Below the pieces are notes generated by a model. That model saw only the letters and a program-made list of their open reading frames with translations, made no database searches and had not been told where the DNA came from. Made by a program: the position numbers and the translations under genes. Below are positions 51,978-61,394 of a stretch of DNA of 64,000 nucleotides, one piece after another. This DNA is from RGIG3009 sp964390295 (GTDB taxonomy: Bacteria > Bacillota > Clostridia > Oscillospirales > Acutalibacteraceae). The DNA lies in contig CAYMHR010000001.1 of NCBI GenBank assembly GCA_964390295.1, forward strand, positions 1 through 64,000, written 5' to 3'. Within the stretch, counting starts at the first letter, position 1. The number at the start of each line of letters is the position of its first letter.

Positions 51978-52888
51978 TACTTTGTTCCTCCTATAATATC
52001 CTCCAAGCGGTCGATGTGATAACGTTCCATCGCCGTCGGCAATTCCTCGATAATTCGCTTACAGGCGAACGGATCCACCAAATTGGCGGCGCCGACCTGC
52101 ACAGCACAGGCACCCGCCAGCATCATTTCGATCACGTCCTCGGCGGTGGAAACGCCGCCCATGCCCACCACGGGGATGTTGACGGCGTGAGCAACCTGAT
52201 ACACCATCCGCACCGCTACCGGAAAAATAGCACTGCCGGAGAAGCCGCCCATGGTATTAGCGACCACCGGGCACCGCGTCCGCAGATCGATACGCATGCC
52301 CAGCAGCGTGTTAATCAGACTGATCCCGTCCGCACCGGCGGCTTCACACGCCTTGGCAATGGAAACGATATCGGTTACGTTGGGGGACAGCTTAATGATA
52401 ACCGGCTTTTTGGTGGCACGCTTAACCGCCGCCGTGACCTCGGCCGCCGCTTCCGGTGACGTGCCAAAGCTCATGCCCCCACCGTGCACGTTCGGACAAC
52501 TGACGTTGACCTCCAGCCAGCCCACTTGAGAGCATTGATCCAAAAGGTAGCAGGTTTCGATATATTCCGCCACGGAAAAGCCGCTGATATTCGCCATAAC
52601 CGGCTTGTGAAAGCAGGTTGCCAGTTTGGGGAGCTCCTCGTCAATAACCTTATGCACACCGGGATTTTGCAGACCAACGGCGTTAATCATGCCAGCGGTA
52701 CATTCTGCAATACGCGGCGTCGGGTTCCCAAACCGCGGTTCCAGCGTGGTACCCTTAAAGGAAAACGTGCCCAGCATATTGATGTCATACAGTGCGGCAA
52801 ATTCATAGCCATAGCCGAAGGTGCCGCTGGCCGGGATTACCGGGTTGTCCAGTCGGATTCCGCACAGCGTCGTACTCAAGTCTCCCAC
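51977..52888 (-). CDS. pyrD: Dihydroorotate dehydrogenase, type 1B catalytic subunit
   Basis: This 303-residue FMN enzyme oxidises dihydroorotate to orotate, passing electrons to PyrK and NAD. It has NPVIPASGTFGYGYE, the catalytic-cysteine motif NVSCPNVHGGG (type 1), and NTMGGFSGSAIFPVA. The start is GTG at 52886-52888, 7 bases after AAAGGAGG, and it overlaps the end of pyrK by 13 bases. The longer open frame upstream is the out-of-frame pyrK end. Confidence 0.95.
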   Translation of the reverse strand: MGDLSTTLCGIRLDNPVIPASGTFGYGYEFAALYDINMLGTFSFKGTTLEPRFGNPTPRIAECTAGMINAVGLQNPGVHKVIDEELPKLATCFHKPVMANISGFSVAEYIETCYLLDQCSQVGWLEVNVSCPNVHGGGMSFGTSPEAAAEVTAAVKRATKKPVIIKLSPNVTDIVSIAKACEAAGADGISLINTLLGMRIDLRTRCPVVANTMGGFSGSAIFPVAVRMVYQVAHAVNIPVVGMGGVSTAEDVIEMMLAGACAVQVGAANLVDPFACKRIIEELPTAMERYHIDRLEDIIGGTK

Positions 52889-53610
52889 AGAATATCCTCC
52901 TTTCGCAGGACCGGCCCCTCTTTGCAGATGCGCTTGTTGCCGGTGATCGTTTTGCAGGAGCAACCCATGCAGGCACCGAATCCGCATCCCATGCGCTCTT
53001 CAAAGCTGAACTGACCGCTCGTCGCCGTGGCGGCGTACACCGCTTTCAGCATTGGCTCCGGCCCACAGGTGTAAAAGTAGGAGTAGCATTTCGGAAGAGC
53101 ATCGGTAACGAAACCGCGCGTACCGTACGAACCATCCGCCGTCGCCACCGTGACGGTGGCGCCCAGCGCGCGAAATTCCTGCTCGTAAAACGCTTCGTTT
53201 TGGGTATTAAAGCCCAGCACGACCGACACCTGCCGGCCTTCGGCGATCAGCCGCTTTGCCAACAGATACAGCGGCGGCACGCCAACGCCGCCGCCAAGCA
53301 ACAGCGGCGCGTCGCCGGCGACCGACATGTCGTACCCGTTGCCCAAACCGGTCAGCACGTCCAGCACGTCGCCCACCGTCATGCGGCTCATTTGCCGGGT
53401 TCCCTTGCCGACCACCTTATACACGACGGTGAGCGTGTCGCCCTCGCAGTCACATACCGAGATCGGACGACGCAGAAACAGACCGTCCAAGCGGACGTTG
53501 ACGAACTGGCCGGGCGACGTAATCTCCGAGGTGTCGCCCTGCAAACGCATACGCCACACCGTGTCGGTCAGCTGTTGATGCTCGACAATGGTAAATAAGC
53601 CCTGTTTCAT
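52876..53610 (-). CDS. pyrK: Dihydroorotate dehydrogenase electron-transfer subunit
   Basis: This 244-residue flavoprotein moves electrons from PyrD to NAD. It has the FAD-binding RRPISVCD, the NAD site LLLGGGVGVPPLYLL, and a C-terminal [2Fe-2S] cluster motif CGFGACMGCSC with a fourth cysteine in KRICKEGP. It lies between carB and pyrD and forms the type 1B heterotetramer with PyrD. Confidence 0.94.
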   Translation of the reverse strand: MKQGLFTIVEHQQLTDTVWRMRLQGDTSEITSPGQFVNVRLDGLFLRRPISVCDCEGDTLTVVYKVVGKGTRQMSRMTVGDVLDVLTGLGNGYDMSVAGDAPLLLGGGVGVPPLYLLAKRLIAEGRQVSVVLGFNTQNEAFYEQEFRALGATVTVATADGSYGTRGFVTDALPKCYSYFYTCGPEPMLKAVYAATATSGQFSFEERMGCGFGACMGCSCKTITGNKRICKEGPVLRKEDILWET

Positions 53611-53621
53611 TCCCTTTCTCC

Positions 53622-56600
53622 TTACGCGTCAATCGTTGAGATGGTGAGTGTGGTCTCCTCCAAAACATCCAGCAACACGCGGACGGTATCCAGCGCCGTG
53701 AAGATCGTCACGTTGTTTTCCGTGGCATAGCGGCGAATCTGATACCCGTCGCTCGCCTGGCCAACCGAGGCAACGTCGCGCGTGTTAATCACGTAGGCGA
53801 TATGCCCCTGACACAGCGCTTCGGGGATTTCGTCGCTTCCCTCACCAATCTTGTGCAGAACGTGAGTGCGGATGCCGTTTTGCTTTAAGAAGTTTGCGGT
53901 TCCCTCCGTAGCCTGAACGTTGAAGCCGAGATTGTAGAAACGGCGAATCAACGGCAGTGCTTCCTCCTTATCCTTGTCCGCAATGGTAGCGAAGATGGTG
54001 CCGTAATTCTGCACTCGCATACCCGATGCCTGCAAAGCCTTATACAGAGCGCGATTCAGCTTGTCATCATAGCCGATGGCTTCACCGGTGGACTTCATTT
54101 CCGGCGAAAGGTAGGCATCCAGACCGCGAATTTTGTTGAAGGAGAATACCGGCACCTTGACGTACCAGCGTTTCTTTTCTTCGGGATAAATATCGAAGAT
54201 GCCCAGCTCCTTCAAACTCTTGCCCAGGATGACCTCGGTGGCAATATCCGCCAGACTGTAGCCGGTTGCCTTGGACAAGAACGGCACCGTACGGGACGAA
54301 CGGGGGTTGACCTCGATGATATACACGTCCTCTTTATCGTCCACAATAAACTGAATATTATACAGACCGACGATGCCGATTCCCAAACCCAGCTTTTTAG
54401 CGTACTGCAACAACACGCCCTTGACACGATCGGAAATGCTGAACGACGGATACACACTGATGGAGTCGCCGCTGTGAATACCGGTGCGCTCGACCAGCTC
54501 CATGATACCGGGCACGAATACGTTGCGTCCGTCGCAGATCGCATCGATCTCGACTTCCTTGCCCTGAATGTATTTATCCACCAGCACCGGCTTGTCCTCG
54601 TCAATTTCAACCGCCGTTTTGAGGTAATGACGCAGTTGCTCCTCGTTGGCAACGATCTGCATGGCGCGGCCGCCCAACACAAAGCTGGGGCGCACCAAAA
54701 CCGGATAGCCAATCTCGGCCGCCGCGGCAATGCCGTCCTCGATACGGGTGACGGCACGACCCTTCGGCTGGGGAATTTGCAGCTCCTCCAAAATCTTTTC
54801 AAACCGATCGCGGTTTTCGGCACGGTCAATCGCTTCACAATCGGTACCGATAATTCGAACCCCACGTTTCATCAGCGGCTCGGCCAGGTTGATGGCAGTC
54901 TGGCCGCCCAGCGAGGCAATGACACCCTCCGGCTTTTCGAACTCAATAATGTTCATCACGTCTTCGGGCGTCAACGGCTCAAAATACAGCTTATCCGCCG
55001 TGGTATAGTCGGTAGACACGGTTTCGGGGTTGTTGTTGATGATGATTGCCTCGTAGCCGGCCTTTTTGATGGTCGTTACCGCGTGCACCGTAGAATAGTC
55101 GAACTCCACGCCCTGCCCGATACGGATGGGGCCGGCACCCAGCACAATGATCTTTTTACGATCGGTCAAGCGCGAATCGTTGGCGCCGGTATAGGAGGAA
55201 TAAAAGTACGGGATATACGCGTTGGTGTGGCAGGTGTCCACCATGCGGTACACCGGGAACAGACCGTTTTTGCGGCGCAGCTCGTACACCTCCAGCTCCG
55301 TCATGCCCCACAGACGGGCGATAAACTTATCACCGAAGCCCATCTGCTTGGCCTGACGCAATATAGCAATTTCCCCAACGTGTGCACGCAACGTATTCTC
55401 CATGGCCACGATTTTTTGGATGGACTGCAGGAAGAAAGCGGTGATTTTCGTCAGCTCGTGCAACCGTTCGACACTTTCGCCACGGCGAAGCAGCTCGGCA
55501 ACGGCAAAGATATTGTCGTCGTGAAATTCGGTCACGTAATCGGCCAGTTCGGCATCCGCCATGCCGTCGAATTTAGGCAGGTGGAAATGGCAGGCACCAA
55601 TCTCCAGTGAACGCACCGACTTCAGCAAGCACTCCTCCAGATTGGAGCCGATGCCCATGACCTCGCCGGTCGCCTTCATCTGCGTACCCAACGTGTTTGG
55701 CGCGGTGGCAAATTTATCAAACGGGAAGCGCGGCAATTTGGCAACTACGTAATCCAGCCGCGGCTCAAAGGCAGCGGTGGTGTTGGCAATGGCAATATCT
55801 TCCAGTGCCATGCCGACCGCAATTTTCGCCGTGACGCGAGCGATCGGATAGCCGCTCGCTTTGGACGCCAGTGCCGAAGAACGCGACACGCGCGGATTGA
55901 CCTCGATCAGATAATATTCACTTGTCTGCGGATGCAACGCAAACTGCACGTTACAACCGCCTTCGATCTTCAACTCGCGAATGATCTTAATGGCACTGTC
56001 GTTCAGCATTTTCAGGTCGTGATCGTTCAAGGTCATAATGGGAGCCACCACCAGCGAGTCACCGGTATGCACACCGACCGGGTCGATGTTTTCCATGCCG
56101 CAAATGGTGATCGCATGGTCGTTGGAGTCGCGCATAACCTCGAATTCGATCTCCTTATAACCCTTCACACTCTTTTCAACGAGCACCTGGTGCACCGGAG
56201 ACAGCTTAAACGCGTTGCGACCGATCTCACGCAGTTCCTCCAAATCGTTGGCAAAGCCGCCGCCCGTACCGCCGAGCGTAAACGCCGGACGCAGTACGAC
56301 GGGGTATCCGATCCGCTCGGCCGCCGCTTCAGCTTCCTCCATGTTATAGGTGATCTCGGAGGGAATCGTCGGCTCACCGATCGACTGGCACAGCTCTTTG
56401 AACAGCTCGCGATCCTCGGCTCGCTCAATACTTTCACTGCTGGTGCCCAGCAGCTCCACGCCGCACTCCTTCAAAATCCCCTTCTTTTCCAGCTGCATGG
56501 CCAGGTTCAGGCCGGTTTGACCGCCGATGCCGGGAACAATCGCGTCCGGGCGCTCATGCCGCAGGATTTTGGCGATATATTCCAGCGTCAGCGGTTCCAT

Positions 56601-56795
56601 GTATACCTTGTCCGCAATGGACGTATCGGTCATGATGGTCGCCGGGTTGGAGTTGCACAAAACAACCTCGTAACCCTCCTCCTTCAGCGCTAAACACGCC
56701 TGGGTACCGGCATAGTCGAATTCCGCCGCCTGACCGATCACGATCGGGCCGGAACCGATGATAAGAATTTTGTGAATGTCCGTACGCTTTGCCAT
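53622..56795 (-). CDS. carB: Carbamoyl-phosphate synthase large subunit
   Basis: This 1057-residue enzyme makes carbamoyl phosphate. Two ATP-grasp halves are evident: the first begins KILIIGSGPIVIGQAAEFDYAGTQAC, the second KIIVLGAGPIRIGQGVEFDYSTVHAV at about residue 550. A C-terminal MGS-like allosteric domain starts at about residue 935. The glutaminase subunit CarA is not next to it, which is unusual, and must be encoded elsewhere in the genome or outside this window. Confidence 0.96.
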   Translation of the reverse strand: MAKRTDIHKILIIGSGPIVIGQAAEFDYAGTQACLALKEEGYEVVLCNSNPATIMTDTSIADKVYMEPLTLEYIAKILRHERPDAIVPGIGGQTGLNLAMQLEKKGILKECGVELLGTSSESIERAEDRELFKELCQSIGEPTIPSEITYNMEEAEAAAERIGYPVVLRPAFTLGGTGGGFANDLEELREIGRNAFKLSPVHQVLVEKSVKGYKEIEFEVMRDSNDHAITICGMENIDPVGVHTGDSLVVAPIMTLNDHDLKMLNDSAIKIIRELKIEGGCNVQFALHPQTSEYYLIEVNPRVSRSSALASKASGYPIARVTAKIAVGMALEDIAIANTTAAFEPRLDYVVAKLPRFPFDKFATAPNTLGTQMKATGEVMGIGSNLEECLLKSVRSLEIGACHFHLPKFDGMADAELADYVTEFHDDNIFAVAELLRRGESVERLHELTKITAFFLQSIQKIVAMENTLRAHVGEIAILRQAKQMGFGDKFIARLWGMTELEVYELRRKNGLFPVYRMVDTCHTNAYIPYFYSSYTGANDSRLTDRKKIIVLGAGPIRIGQGVEFDYSTVHAVTTIKKAGYEAIIINNNPETVSTDYTTADKLYFEPLTPEDVMNIIEFEKPEGVIASLGGQTAINLAEPLMKRGVRIIGTDCEAIDRAENRDRFEKILEELQIPQPKGRAVTRIEDGIAAAAEIGYPVLVRPSFVLGGRAMQIVANEEQLRHYLKTAVEIDEDKPVLVDKYIQGKEVEIDAICDGRNVFVPGIMELVERTGIHSGDSISVYPSFSISDRVKGVLLQYAKKLGLGIGIVGLYNIQFIVDDKEDVYIIEVNPRSSRTVPFLSKATGYSLADIATEVILGKSLKELGIFDIYPEEKKRWYVKVPVFSFNKIRGLDAYLSPEMKSTGEAIGYDDKLNRALYKALQASGMRVQNYGTIFATIADKDKEEALPLIRRFYNLGFNVQATEGTANFLKQNGIRTHVLHKIGEGSDEIPEALCQGHIAYVINTRDVASVGQASDGYQIRRYATENNVTIFTALDTVRVLLDVLEETTLTISTIDA

Positions 56796-56808
56796 GATAG
56801 TCTCCTCC

Positions 56809-58020
56809 TTAATGATACACCGGCCTGCCGTTGTACGTGGTCAGCACACAGCGGCCGTATAGCGTTTTACCTTCAAACGGGGTTGCTCGACCACAGGATA
56901 AAAACTCCTGCGGATTTACCGTATAACGAGCTTCGGTGTCCCACACGGTGAAGGACGGCTCGAACGGGATACCGAACCGTCGTCGGGGAGCAATCGCCAG
57001 TAGCTCGATCAACCGCTCCTCGGTAAGAATACCCGGCCGAACCAGCACGGTATACAGCACCGGGAACGCCGTTTCCAAGCCAACGACACCGAACGCACTG
57101 TCTACCAGCCCGCGCGCCTTTTCAGCGGCGGAATGGGGCGCGTGATCGGTAGCGATCATATCGATCGTGCCGTCGCACACGCCTTCGATCAGCGCCTGCC
57201 GATCCTCCTCAGCACGTAAGGGCGGATTCATTTTGAACCGCCCGTTCTCCTGCAGGTCGTTTTCGTCCAGCGCCAAATAGTGCGGTGCCGTTTCGCAGGT
57301 AACGTTCAGTCCTTCGGCCTTAGCACGGCGAATCAGTTCCACGCTTTCCTTAGCAGAAACGTGGCAAACGTGATACGCACAGCCAATCTCCCGAACCAGC
57401 TTCAGATCGCGTGCGATCGGCCCCCACTCGCTTTCGCTACAGATGCCGCGATGTCCGTGAGCGGCGGCATAGGCACCGTCGTGAACATAGCCGCCGTGGA
57501 GCAGACTGTTGTCCTCGCAGTGGGCCACGATCGGCTTGCCCAACGCTTTGGCACGGCGCATAGCTTCGCGCATGAGTTCCTCGCTCTGCACGCCGCGGCC
57601 GTCGTCAGAAAACGCGACGACCCACGGTGCCAGCTCCTCCAGCGCCGCCAGCCGTTCTCCCTGCTGTGCCACGGTGATGGCACCGTAGGGGTACACCGCC
57701 ACCGTCGCGTCGGTGCGGATCGGGTCCAACTGCGCCTGCAAATGCGCCGCGCTGTCCGGCACCGGATTTAGGTTCGGCATGGTACACACCGCGGTATAGC
57801 CACCGTGTGCCGCCGCCCGACAACCGGAAGCGATGGTTTCTTTATAAGAAAAACCCGGCTCGCGAAAATGCACGTGCACGTCGCAAAAGCCGGGAAATAC
57901 CGTAAAGCGAGGATCGTTGAAAGCGGAAAACGCCGGCGTGGAAAAACACTCCGACACCCATTGCAGAAGCGACGGCACCGCCGCGCCACCGAACAAGCGT
58001 GCTTTAAGCTGTACTGCCAT
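56809..58020 (-). CDS. pyrC: Dihydroorotase
   Basis: This 403-residue class I dihydroorotase (amidohydrolase fold) interconverts carbamoyl-aspartate and dihydroorotate. It has the metal site DVHVHFREPGF, the later histidines in AHCEDNSL and HVCHVSAKES, and IATDHAPHSAAEK. The bridging carboxylated lysine of most amidohydrolases is replaced in some relatives and was not assigned here. It is the first gene of the pyrimidine unit, 141 bases after the start of a leader that contains an attenuator. Confidence 0.92.
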   Translation of the reverse strand: MAVQLKARLFGGAAVPSLLQWVSECFSTPAFSAFNDPRFTVFPGFCDVHVHFREPGFSYKETIASGCRAAAHGGYTAVCTMPNLNPVPDSAAHLQAQLDPIRTDATVAVYPYGAITVAQQGERLAALEELAPWVVAFSDDGRGVQSEELMREAMRRAKALGKPIVAHCEDNSLLHGGYVHDGAYAAAHGHRGICSESEWGPIARDLKLVREIGCAYHVCHVSAKESVELIRRAKAEGLNVTCETAPHYLALDENDLQENGRFKMNPPLRAEEDRQALIEGVCDGTIDMIATDHAPHSAAEKARGLVDSAFGVVGLETAFPVLYTVLVRPGILTEERLIELLAIAPRRRFGIPFEPSFTVWDTEARYTVNPQEFLSCGRATPFEGKTLYGRCVLTTYNGRPVYH

Positions 58021-58038
58021 TTGTCACTTCCCCTTTCC

Positions 58039-58066
58039 AAAAAAGCCTTGCCGAAAACGGCAAGGC
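58039..58066 (-). terminator. Pyrimidine unit leader attenuator
   Basis: On the minus strand, gccttgcc/ggcaaggc form an 8-bp stem followed by six T residues, 18 bases before pyrC. An upstream segment (minus strand cggcaag, 58124-58130) can pair with cttgccg at the base of this stem, giving a possible antiterminator. No classic PyrR site is evident. Confidence 0.8.
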
Positions 58067-58168
58067 GGATACGCACCATGAACCGACGCAGACGTCCTGC
58101 GCCGACACGTCTTATTCCGCAATCTTGCCGATCTCACTGTATCGCACTTAAAGATTTATTTCTTATGG

Positions 58169-58197
58169 ATTATACCACACCCTACCGTATCTGTCAA
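58169..58197 (-). promoter_or_regulatory. Promoter of the pyrimidine unit
   Basis: On the minus strand, TTGACA (58192-58197) and TATAAT (58169-58174) are 17 bases apart, giving a leader of about 140 bases. Confidence 0.92.
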
Positions 58198-58230
58198 CGC
58201 ACAAATGCGTGTTTTTTGTAAAATTTCCTC

Positions 58231-58260
58231 TTGTTTTCTCCCTAACGGATAGAGTACAAT
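58231..58260 (+). promoter_or_regulatory. Promoter of the GIY-YIG gene
   Basis: TTGTTT (58231-58236) and TACAAT (58255-58260) are 18 bases apart, just upstream of the GIY-YIG start. Confidence 0.6.
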
Positions 58261-58288
58261 AGAAGCAGGGCCTATGGGAGGTGACGCT

Positions 58289-58618
58289 GTGGAACAAACG
58301 CCCTGCTTTGTATATCTGCTCCGCTGTGCGGACGGATCACTGTATACCGGCTTTACCACCGATTGGCGGAGGCGCTTTCGTGAACACAGCGGTCTGCAGC
58401 GTCGCGGTGCCAAATACACCCGGTCGCACGAACCGCTTCGTCTGGAGCGCGTATGGCAGGCAAAAAACAAAGCTGCCGCCCTGCGGCTGGAGTATCACAT
58501 CAAGCACGCGTTGTCACATGCGCAAAAGGAACAGCTTGTTGCCGCTCCGGAATTGCTGGAGCCGTTGCTCGGTCACCGGCTGGATTGCCGTGGCTATCAC
58601 ATCGTATCGGAGGAATGA
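58289..58618 (+). CDS. GIY-YIG nuclease-domain protein (YhbQ-like)
   Basis: This 109-residue protein is a single GIY-YIG domain: FVYLLRCADGSLYTGFTTD near the start, then RFREHSGL, TRSHEPLRLE and a lone Glu/Lys-rich helix. The small YhbQ/YazA subgroup has this layout; its role is thought to be in DNA repair, but this is not proved. The GTG at 58289 has GGAGG 7 bases upstream; the ATG at 58274 in the same frame overlaps that site. It is two bases ahead of the GtrA-like gene. Confidence 0.88.
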   Translation: MEQTPCFVYLLRCADGSLYTGFTTDWRRRFREHSGLQRRGAKYTRSHEPLRLERVWQAKNKAAALRLEYHIKHALSHAQKEQLVAAPELLEPLLGHRLDCRGYHIVSEE

Positions 58619-58620
58619 CT

Positions 58621-59058
58621 GTGAAAGAAAATAATCTGCGTGAACTGTGGCGTGTCGTTAAATTCGCCCTAATCTCCGCCAGCGCCGGGCTGATTCAAAC
58701 CGGTAGCTTTGCCCTGCTTACCGAGCTAACCCCCTTGTCGTACGAACCATGTTACCTGTTCTCGCTGCTGCTGTCGGTGCTGTGGAACCTCACCGTCAAC
58801 CGCAAGGTCACGTTCCGCTCCGCCGACAACTATTTTGTGGCCTTGCTCAAGGTGCTGGCATATTACGTTGTCTTTACGCCACTGACCACCTTCGGCGGTG
58901 GATGGCTGGTGGACACATGCGGCTGGAACGATTATGTGGTACAGATTGGCAGCATGTTATTCAACTGTATCACAGAATTTCTGTACCAGCGTTTTGTGGT
59001 ATTCCGTAAAAGTCTGGATTCCGCGCAATCGGTGCAACAAGCAGACGATCAAAGCTGA
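58621..59058 (+). CDS. GtrA-like membrane protein
   Basis: This 145-residue protein has four hydrophobic segments and the GtrA-family pattern: RVVKFALISASAGLIQ at the start, SVLWNLTVNRKVTFRS in the middle loop and NCITEFLYQRFVVFR at the end. GtrA proteins are thought to move lipid-linked sugars in cell-wall glycan synthesis. The GTG at 58621 has GGAGG 7 bases upstream and is preferred to an ATG at 58615 that nearly touches that site. Confidence 0.87.
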   Translation: MKENNLRELWRVVKFALISASAGLIQTGSFALLTELTPLSYEPCYLFSLLLSVLWNLTVNRKVTFRSADNYFVALLKVLAYYVVFTPLTTFGGGWLVDTCGWNDYVVQIGSMLFNCITEFLYQRFVVFRKSLDSAQSVQQADDQS

Positions 59059-59091
59059 GAATTGTAAACGCGTACCCCGTACAGTCGATAA

Positions 59092-59126
59092 AATGCCGCG
59101 GCAAGGTTCCACCTTGCCGCGGCATT
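59092..59126. terminator. Hairpin terminator between convergent genes
   Basis: A 15-bp stem (aatgccgcggcaagg/ccttgccgcggcatt) has a 5-base loop. On the minus strand it is followed by TTTT, so it mainly ends the GH31 transcript. Confidence 0.82.
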
Positions 59127-59148
59127 GTGATTGTATGGGAGTTCCGCC

Positions 59149-61356
59149 TTATTTTACGCAAACGGTAACGGCATCCCAGGCATCCACGTCGGCCACCGTC
59201 ACCACGTTGCAACGGCGGTCGGCATCGTAGGCAACCGTCGCCTTGTGCGAGGCGGATACCACCTCGACGGCGGCATCGGTCGCTTCCAGCTCGAAACGAT
59301 AGGTGCGCATAGCCAGCATCCCGTCGTAGGCCGTGCCCTGCGGCACCGCCGAAACGGTAACGGCGCCGTTCTCCTCACGGCGGTAACCAAGTTCGGTGAC
59401 GAGACCTTCCCCGTTCTGATAATTTTCCGAAATACCGTCGTCCTCGAACAGACGGAAGTGGTTGTCACAGGCGCCGGAGGTCGGATACGCCTTTACGATC
59501 AGCGTTTCCGGATTTTTCGCCGTCATGCGGCGCTCATACGGCTGCATCGGCACCGGCATACCGGCCTTGATATACAGCGGAAAACGCTCCAACGGGCATT
59601 TGGCGATGAAGCAATCGCCCGGTGCCTTTTCGCCGGTGAAGAAGTCGTAATATTCGCCACCGACCAAGCGCACCTGCCGTTCACCGTGATGATCGTCACC
59701 GATGCCCGGCGCGCAAATCGGCGCACACAGGAAGGCATCGCCGAAGAAATATTCTTCGGGGCAGGCGTAGGCAAACTGCCAGTTGGGATAGTCATAATAG
59801 ATGGGGCGCAACGGTGCCTTGCTCTGCTCGTACGCCTGGTAGGCGGTGGAGTAGAGATACGGCATCAGTTGAGAGCGCAGATGGAACATATCACGAATGG
59901 CATCGCACTCGCGATCGCCCCACTTCCAGGGACGACGATCCATCTCGTCGCCGGTAGAATGGAGACGCAGAGCCGCCGTAGTCAGCGAGAACTGCACCCA
60001 GCGAACGTACAGCTCAGGATCACGCTCACCGCAGAAACCGCCGGTATCGTGTGCCCAATAGAAGCAACCGGCATTGGCCGCGGTGGAGGTGAAGTAAATT
60101 TCATACCGCAGAGCATCCCACGTGGCAAAAATATCACCGGAAAAATACAGCGGATGCTTGTGGTCACCAAAGCCACCCCAACGGCTGTACGAAATACCCC
60201 GCTTGCCGTTGCGCCGACTGTTATGATAATACAGATAATTCAGCCACGGAAGATGCAACAGGTCCTTCATGCCGGACACGGTGGGAATGATGGAGTTTTG
60301 TTGCCAGTCCACCCACCAGAAATCCACGCCCTGATCCTCGATGGGACGATGCCCCTGCTCGAAAAAGGCGGTCATATACTTCTTATCACCGGCGGCAAAG
60401 GGCAGGTTGATACCGTCCTTCGGGTCGTAGCCCAGCGCCGTCATAAAGTCGTCGTAGCAGTCCTCGCACTCGCGAATACCATCTGCCGGGTGATCGTTCA
60501 GCGTGACCGTGATATGGCGACGCTTCATCTCGTTGAGCAACGCATCGGGATCGGGAATCAAGTCGGTGCACCAGCTGTAGCCGGTCCAGTTCATGTCACC
60601 GCCACCCCAGCCGAAGCCGGTTTTGGCCTTGTGCGGATCGTCCGGCTTATCCACGAAGCGCCACTTGCTCCAATGCCAATCCATATCCATGACCAGTATG
60701 TCCAGCGGAAAATCGTGCTGATCATACTCGTCAACGATGTTGATGAAATCTTCGGCGGTGTAGGGATGCCAGCGCGAATACCAGGAACCGAAGGCGACAC
60801 GACGCGGCATCGCCATTTTGCCGGAAACCAGTGCCAACTGGCGCAATGCCAGCGGAAAATTCTGCCCGTAGGAGAACAGATACCAGTCAGCAACGTGCTC
60901 CTCACTGCGGTCGGTGATCCATTGATCCTTGAGAATCGGGGTGCCGGAATCGTCCAGCAGATACCAACCGGCGCGAGACACAATGCCCTCCTTGACAGCG
61001 GTGGAACCGGGAATAGCGTCCAGCGTCGGCAGGGTGCCGCCGAGATTATCGACGTTTTTCTTGCCGGCGAACCACACGTCGTACAACTTACCGTCACGCA
61101 GAATGGAAGCACGCAACGTATCGGCGGTAAAGCCTTCGTTTTTGCCGTAACCGTAGGTCAGCACCAAACGTGCCGTGCGAATCGTAAAGGATTCGCCGGT
61201 ATCCTCGGTGGTAAACGGAGTACCGTTGTGCTCGCGGTTGACGGCAAACAGCGTCTTTTCATCGATAAACTGCCCGTCATTCGCATATTCCATACGGATA
61301 ACGCCCTCGTCGATGACGGTAAACCGGGCGTTGCCAAATACAAAACGGTTTTGCAT
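59149..61356 (-). CDS. GH31-family alpha-glycosidase
   Basis: This 735-residue enzyme has an N-terminal beta domain, a TIM barrel (about residues 190-520) and C-terminal beta domains. The catalytic nucleophile is likely D350 in WWVDWQQ, and the acid/base D408 in FSGDIFATWDAL; both match the GH31 retaining mechanism. The family includes alpha-glucosidase, alpha-xylosidase and others, and the exact specificity is not clear from sequence. It has no signal peptide, so it should act on imported oligosaccharides. It lies downstream of GH3 and SGNH genes in the same direction. Confidence 0.92.
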   Translation of the reverse strand: MQNRFVFGNARFTVIDEGVIRMEYANDGQFIDEKTLFAVNREHNGTPFTTEDTGESFTIRTARLVLTYGYGKNEGFTADTLRASILRDGKLYDVWFAGKKNVDNLGGTLPTLDAIPGSTAVKEGIVSRAGWYLLDDSGTPILKDQWITDRSEEHVADWYLFSYGQNFPLALRQLALVSGKMAMPRRVAFGSWYSRWHPYTAEDFINIVDEYDQHDFPLDILVMDMDWHWSKWRFVDKPDDPHKAKTGFGWGGGDMNWTGYSWCTDLIPDPDALLNEMKRRHITVTLNDHPADGIRECEDCYDDFMTALGYDPKDGINLPFAAGDKKYMTAFFEQGHRPIEDQGVDFWWVDWQQNSIIPTVSGMKDLLHLPWLNYLYYHNSRRNGKRGISYSRWGGFGDHKHPLYFSGDIFATWDALRYEIYFTSTAANAGCFYWAHDTGGFCGERDPELYVRWVQFSLTTAALRLHSTGDEMDRRPWKWGDRECDAIRDMFHLRSQLMPYLYSTAYQAYEQSKAPLRPIYYDYPNWQFAYACPEEYFFGDAFLCAPICAPGIGDDHHGERQVRLVGGEYYDFFTGEKAPGDCFIAKCPLERFPLYIKAGMPVPMQPYERRMTAKNPETLIVKAYPTSGACDNHFRLFEDDGISENYQNGEGLVTELGYRREENGAVTVSAVPQGTAYDGMLAMRTYRFELEATDAAVEVVSASHKATVAYDADRRCNVVTVADVDAWDAVTVCVK

Positions 61357-61394
61357 AAATCGTTCTCCTTTCCGGTTGTTGCTCAGGTTTTTCC

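Noticed and set aside
57768..58079. A 103-codon minus-strand ORF running through the pyr terminator into pyrC
   Set aside because: It has no ribosome site, is in a different frame from pyrC and shows no family resemblance; most likely fortuitous.
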